Assembly: GCA_030528765.1 (NCBI GenBank)
Contig: JAUMYD010000071.1
Span: 1 to 8,948 of the forward strand
DNA from: Bacillota bacterium
Lineage (GTDB): Bacteria > Bacillota > Dehalobacteriia > UBA4068
DNA length: 8,948 bases
Direction: 5' to 3'
The translations under genes were made by a program, and so were the position numbers. This document shows positions 6,601 to 8,948 of this stretch, piece after piece. The notes beneath the pieces were generated by a model. The model did no database searches, had not been told where the DNA came from, and saw nothing but the letters and a program-made list of their open reading frames with translations. How positions within the stretch are numbered: position 1 is the stretch's first letter; each line of letters begins with the position of its first letter.

Positions 6601-7331
6601 GCGGTGCCGGAATAGAGGTATTCATCCGGCAGCAGGGCGCTGCTGTGGGTCATCTCATGGATGGCCACATCCAGGAAGGCCCAGTGCAGGGTGGCATAAG
6701 CCAAGGTGCCGCCGGAGCCACCGTAGACAGAGGTATTCAGGAACATGGTCTTGCCCGCGTTCAGATTGTCCGGTACATAGGCATTGGCCAGCTCGATGCC
6801 CAGGCGGGTATTGGCGCCGCCCAGACGGGCCATGTTCTGGCTCCAGAGATAGCCGCCGAAGAAGGTATTCTTCGGGTCATCGCTCATATTGCGGCCATCC
6901 GGGCTATCAGAGCGGGTGACGCCGCTATCCTCGGAGATCACGTCGATGCGGTACATCTTGATGATATCCTCGAACTCATTGAAGGGCACGTATTTCGTCA
7001 GGTTTCTGGCGTAATACTGGCAGTAATAATGCCATTTCGCCATATCCTCCTCAGTGAAGCCGTCGCCCATCAGCACGATGACGAAGGCCTCCGAATCGGG
7101 GACATCCTTGGTGGCCGGGGTGATGAGGGCGTATTCGAACTGCTGCCCGGCAGGGGGCGGCATGAGCGCGGGGGCCTCATCCAGGCCCATGGCCCGCCAT
7201 TCTTCTTCATACATGGCAGCCCAATCGGACTCCTCCTCTGCGGCGAAGGCCATCTGGCTGAAGGCCAGCACCAGGATCAGCCCCAGCAAAAGGGGGATAG
7301 AGATCCGTTTTGTGAGCAATTTTTTCAACAT
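3630..7331 (-). CDS. SLH-anchored M64 (IgA-peptidase family) metallopeptidase with a second, inactive M64-like domain
   Basis: This 1233-residue protein is predicted to be exported and cell-wall bound. In order it has: signal peptide 1-30 (cleavage after AFA); M64 peptidase domain about 65-345 with GDGFTEED (89-96) and zinc motif HEMTHSSALLPDEY (225-238), where His225, His229 and probably Asp236 bind zinc and Glu226 acts as base; Cys308, Cys310, Cys332, Cys335 and Cys344, possibly structural; beta-rich region about 350-590; second M64-like domain about 602-815 with GEGFTEEE (621-628) but no HExxH; a further beta-rich region; InlB-type B-repeat about 953-1023; acidic linker; three SLH domains about 1050-1100, 1113-1160 and 1172-1222. 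SLH domains bind secondary cell-wall polymer; their TRAE-like motifs read SLAQ, TRRE and KRSE. M64 includes the Clostridium ramosum IgA protease, but the substrate here is unknown. GGGAGG (7339-7344) precedes the start by seven bases. The gene stands alone between its own promoter and terminator. Confidence 0.93.
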   Translation of the reverse strand: MLKKLLTKRISIPLLLGLILVLAFSQMAFAAEEESDWAAMYEEEWRAMGLDEAPALMPPPAGQQFEYALITPATKDVPDSEAFVIVLMGDGFTEEDMAKWHYYCQYYARNLTKYVPFNEFEDIIKMYRIDVISEDSGVTRSDSPDGRNMSDDPKNTFFGGYLWSQNMARLGGANTRLGIELANAYVPDNLNAGKTMFLNTSVYGGSGGTLAYATLHWAFLDVAIHEMTHSSALLPDEYLYSGTAQVTSAKENMYNEFNTVHRDWIDDPEWQEWSPWVRFLGKDGITFDPWLEGLSTSPDYGNMFRPSCDCKMRYVGANLVWEQTGKDEFPFCALCLEKWRDRLCIMSNAPVLHFQPYNDQFYDSEPVTLDNKHFIVRLPEESGKADLCVRTYGEQVGTEPVNGLSGSLKMTVYDKFGKALYSNVPVDTPLDLKAGTYRVEASFSGSYLGTKYDLELRSQENTFQVKPQTIITRVGKYAEPWNSEDKMDTLSRPWIEDTPVTLPELGIDVSRVGGTNQSQFEISYSWHVRNFDGSAGTQLGETGIYPDQPADGPSAVGQYILAVHSKAKAGAPAALADYNVTNEFPFEIETPYHTADHYPVNGGVYSHELVSNDFRGITILGEGFTEEEQDEFEAAAEAFITKFLDTDPVKRVSERFCFFIENSMSASSGITKENGEQKDTYYGFQLNEDGSIGTYRTDSPMDVILFQEVWRRDTNMKTWAQWGATVVLLNEDEEQANLNWRHPESNRSVHLSTIADADYSRLVESLVTQFAHVRSNRDEDLLDTYRWMEGPEQNASFEETMERLIESCYSHEMYGRGVLNLPRPVIVSDAATKLYITDGETVLNWDVPESFKAYSYGHELQINTTEADTFTIRYYTDNGHRVGELLPEAPVAPGAYWAEADLPTGPKFYLNTETDRYGFTYEAGQPLQGRNGEGTSDSARVRGFVRFEIAQELELKFHSNNGRDEFVTMQALSGQPYGQLPNQPFHRGYKFLGWNTEKDGSGEMISEESLVSLDTLDLYATWRERSTGGTGAIAADEKEEADVPSPERELPFLDVNPTDWFYADVLQAWKDGLINGMTATSFEPNGQLSLAQAIKLAAVMHQSSTGTKILLANGSPMWYSSYVDYAIANGIIKEGQFTDYERAATRREFAAIFAAALPADKYAAINEIADGRIPDVKEADLYGAEIYKLYRAGILSGNDAAGTFAPESNIKRSEVSAIVNRMMHAEARKSLKL

Positions 7332-7364
7332 TTTTCCGCCTCCCAGCTTTTGTGTTTTTTTAAA

Positions 7365-7389
7365 GAAGAATTCTTCACGAATACTTCAC
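7365..7389. promoter_or_regulatory. Tandem 11-bp repeats and palindrome at the M64 transcription start
   Basis: GAATTCTTCAC (7368-7378) is followed directly by GAATACTTCAC (7379-7389), ten of eleven bases alike. The pair spans the predicted transcription start near 7388. The first copy overlaps the perfect palindrome GAAGAATTCTTC (7365-7376). An 11-base period places both copies on one DNA face, as in an operator. No regulator is known; a role in RNA structure or stability of the leader is the alternative. Confidence 0.4.
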
Positions 7390-7394
7390 AAAAT

Positions 7395-7423
7395 ATTATA
7401 CTGCACACAGCGCAAAGCGTCAA
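7395..7423 (-). promoter_or_regulatory. Near-consensus sigma-A promoter of the M64 peptidase gene
   Basis: On the minus strand: -35 TTGACG (7418-7423), exactly 17 bases of spacer, -10 TATAAT (7395-7400). Eleven of twelve consensus bases match. The predicted start near 7388 gives a leader of roughly 57 bases ending in GGGAGG. This suggests strong basal expression unless repressed. Confidence 0.92.
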
Positions 7424-7473
7424 TATAACTTATCAGTAAACTCTGCCGATATAAAATGGATAAAAATTTAACC

Positions 7474-7511
7474 AGAACGTGTTCTATTTCGAAGCAGAAC
7501 AATGTGTGAAC
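7474..7511. repeat. Alternating AGAAC/GTTCT boxes upstream of the M64 promoter
   Basis: AGAAC (7474-7478), GTTCT (7481-7485) and AGAAC (7496-7500) alternate, followed by GAAC (7508-7511). The first two form a palindrome with a two-base centre. The second and third flank TTCGAA (7488-7493), giving a 20-base interrupted palindrome (7481-7500) with eight of ten pairs. The boxes lie about 50 bases upstream of the -35. They could be a protein-binding site or part of the hairpin cluster beside them. Confidence 0.4.
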
Positions 7512-7762
7512 TTTTTCCAGAAGGAATTCTCCTTCCCGGAAAAAGCCTGTTCAAAGCGAAAAACATCTTTCTCCGAAGGGAGAAAACAAAAAATTTCCCG
7601 AGCAAAGGCGATGCCCGGCGAAAAGTTTTCTGCTGCACAGCCAGGGAGGAACAGAACGCCCGCGCTTTTTTCCGAAAAGGTCTCCTGATTATATATGCAA
7701 TTTATCAGCATGAAAATTCACCTACTGACGGACAAAAAAATTTCTTTCCCCGCTGCGGGGAA
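7508..7762. repeat. Cluster of hairpin-forming inverted repeats, no gene
   Basis: A long interrupted hairpin pairs GAAC, TTTTTCC and GAAGGA (7508-7525) with TCCTTC, GGAAAAA and GTTC (7530-7552) around an ATTC loop. It is followed by TTTCTCC/GGAGAAA (7568-7574 with 7579-7585, four-base loop) and, farther right, by the perfect 17-base inverted repeat TTCCCCGC-T-GCGGGGAA (7746-7762). Short open frames on both strands here have no clear ribosome site or recognisable domain. The region could be a structured RNA, a transcription barrier or a decayed repeat element; the sequence does not decide between them. Confidence 0.5.
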
Positions 7763-7811
7763 GCTGGGGCCTCCGTTTTGCTGCTCTCCCGCTGAGGCTG
7801 CCGCCGACAAA

Positions 7812-7893
7812 GCCGGGGGAGAGGGCTCTGCTGCTGTCCGGCTCTCCCCCTCCTTACTGCGCCCCCCAGCTCCCCCGACGAAGGGGGCAGCGC
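7812..7893. repeat. G+C-rich extragenic repeat-like element
   Basis: GGGGGAGAG (7815-7823) pairs with CTCTCCCCC (7842-7850) across 18 bases. GCTCCCCC (7869-7876) pairs with GGGGGCAGC (7883-7891) apart from one bulged base. GCTCCCCCG is also found reversed in the other large gap (3405-3413). The composition and paired C/G runs resemble short extragenic repeats common in Clostridia, but copy number is untested. No coding function is apparent. Confidence 0.45.
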
Positions 7894-7916
7894 CTTCGTA
7901 TCCTGCTTTATCTATA

Positions 7917-7953
7917 CAAAAACAGGGACAGCAAATTATATTGCCGTCCCTGT
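7917..7953 (-). terminator. Rho-independent terminator of the unknown right-hand gene
   Basis: On the minus strand ACAGGGAC (7946-7953) pairs with GTCCCTGT (7922-7929), a one-base mismatch and two further G-C pairs follow inward, and the stem leads into TTTTTG. It starts about 70 bases after the stop codon at 8024. A separate perfect hairpin, CCCTGCCG/CGGCAGGG (7971-7978 with 7981-7988), stands between stop codon and terminator without a T-run. Confidence 0.88.
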
Positions 7954-8023
7954 AGCTGTTTTATGCGCATCCCTGCCGTCCGGCAGGGGCTTTATCTGTC
8001 GTTTTCCTGCGCCGGGATTCAGA

Positions 8024-8948
8024 TTAGTGGATGAGCATGCTCTCGTCGTTTTTCCTCTGATTCCCATTGCTCATACTGCGACTATTCACCAGATCTTCTC
8101 TGCTCTCATTTCCCCTCAGCCTGGCACCGTTAGCCTGGAGAATGGCTTTATCCACCAGTTTGTTCAGGTGAACACTGTTGACCATGACGCGCCCCAGTCC
8201 TTCCGCGCCCTGCGCCAGGATTTCTCTGGCTGCAGGGGTATCCAGCAGCTGCTGCCTGCACTGCTCCAGATCCACCGAGCCAGACTGGACTGACGTAAAA
8301 AATTCATCTCTATCCTGATTCACGCTGCGGGAAATCATTTCACCCAGCATAACATGGCTCAGTGCTTCCTCGAAAAAGCGCATGCCCGCGAGCTCATAGT
8401 CGCCATTCTTCAGGATGCTTATGCTGCGCAGGCGCATTTCCAAGCCAATTTTATAGTGCGCATCGATGGACTCAGCTGCTTCCGAAAATCCTTCGAAGCG
8501 GTTATTATTTCTGTGCTCAGGGTAGAAGGATTGAAAATTCGACAGTGTGTCCTCCAGCATTCGGATATTTCTCTCGCGGGATGTGGAGCTGCCCTCCCGG
8601 ATGCTGTTGGGAACCTCCGCATTACCCATTTCCATGCGCAAGGGCTGCTCTTCAGCCCCTCTGATGATATCCATGTTCACATAGTCATTGTAGCGTTCCA
8701 TTTCTTTATCGTAGCTTCTGAGTTCCTTACCATAGGCGCCAAAAATGGCGTTGATAACACGCTTAAAGAACAGGAAACGGGGAGCTTCCGGCTTGCTGAT
8801 ATGGATCGGCTGCACAGAGGGATTTTCGATACTCGGTGCATTAGAGAGGATGAAGCCAGTCTGAAGGGGATCATTCTCCGAATCCTCGTTCTCCCTCATC
8901 CCCTTTATCTCGTGCTGAGAGCTTTCATCCCGGCTCTTGTCCAGCTCT
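8024..8948 (-). CDS. Protein of unknown function, 5' end beyond the window
   Basis: I do not recognise this protein. The first in-frame ATG inside the window is at 8899 and would give 291 residues, but the frame stays open to the edge (preceding codons read ELDKSRDESSQHEIKG), and that ATG has purines directly against it rather than at ribosome-site spacing, so the real start is probably upstream. Numbering from 8899, residues 1-35 look disordered and polar. An aromatic, basic patch RFLFFKRVINAIFGAYG (41-57) could be a membrane-binding helix. Residues about 60-250 are charged and mostly helix-forming, and the tail is rich in Asn, Ser and Arg. There is no signal peptide in view, one Cys (residue 214) and no catalytic motif I can name. 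By eye the base composition is less G+C-rich than the neighbouring genes, which may indicate a different origin. It ends in TAA and a good terminator. Confidence 0.75.
   Translation of the reverse strand, partial: ELDKSRDESSQHEIKGMRENEDSENDPLQTGFILSNAPSIENPSVQPIHISKPEAPRFLFFKRVINAIFGAYGKELRSYDKEMERYNDYVNMDIIRGAEEQPLRMEMGNAEVPNSIREGSSTSRERNIRMLEDTLSNFQSFYPEHRNNNRFEGFSEAAESIDAHYKIGLEMRLRSISILKNGDYELAGMRFFEEALSHVMLGEMISRSVNQDRDEFFTSVQSGSVDLEQCRQQLLDTPAAREILAQGAEGLGRVMVNSVHLNKLVDKAILQANGARLRGNESREDLVNSRSMSNGNQRKNDESMLIH

Noticed and set aside
3660..7439. Open frame of 1259 codons on the plus strand, antisense to the M64 gene
   Set aside because: It mirrors the M64 gene, which has clear domains, ribosome site, promoter and terminator. 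The antisense product is a featureless mix rich in Gly, Ala, Ile and His, as expected from codon bias in the real gene.
7474..7485. LexA-type SOS box (AGAAC..GTTCT)
   Set aside because: The Gram-positive LexA site needs four bases between GAAC and GTTC; here there are two between the half-sites.
7479..7795. Small open frames on both strands in the gap upstream of the M64 promoter
   Set aside because: They overlap one another and the hairpins, lack convincing ribosome sites and resemble no family.
8897..8899. ATG at 8899 as the true start of the right-hand gene
   Set aside because: The frame is open upstream to the window edge and no ribosome site is properly spaced, so the gene is treated as partial.

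Overview
The window looks like chromosomal DNA from a moderately G+C-rich member of the Bacillota, most likely a Clostridia-type anaerobe. The reasons are the S-layer-homology (SLH) cell-wall anchor, DUF1540 and DUF3298 proteins, strong GGAGG-type ribosome binding sites, consensus sigma-A promoters and classic rho-independent terminators. No RNA gene, CRISPR array, transposase or phage gene was seen. The genus cannot be fixed from the sequence alone.

Layout from left to right. Positions 15-107 hold a compact nested set of inverted repeats that can fold as a four-arm junction and probably serves as a two-way terminator. On the minus strand follow an MsmK/UgpC-like ABC sugar-importer ATPase (126-1538), which carries two unusual insertions, and a DUF3298 (RsiV-type) lipoprotein (1667-2428). 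Divergent from the lipoprotein on the plus strand is a 55-residue cysteine-rich DUF1540 gene (2498-2665). Next on the minus strand is a YciI-family protein (2925-3227) with its own promoter and terminator.

The main gene (3630-7331, minus) encodes a 1233-residue secreted protein. It has a signal peptide, an M64 (IgA-peptidase family) metallopeptidase domain with an intact HEMTH zinc motif, a second M64-like domain whose zinc motif has been lost, an InlB-type B-repeat and three SLH domains. It has its own near-consensus promoter, with a tandem 11-bp repeat across the predicted start point, and a strong terminator. It is probably a cell-surface protease.

The 692-base gap 7332-8023 holds the M64 promoter, inverted repeats, and the terminator of the last gene. 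That gene (8024 to the window edge, minus) encodes a protein of unknown function that enters the window from the right with its reading frame still open.

The genes do not form one obvious pathway. Most are single units with their own signals. The surface protease, the DUF3298 lipoprotein and the sugar-uptake ATPase suggest a host- or glycoprotein-associated life, but that is inference. The best candidates for something new are the tandem active/inactive M64 protein, the ABC ATPase with inserts in its permease-contact region, the four-arm repeat, and the unknown gene at the right edge.
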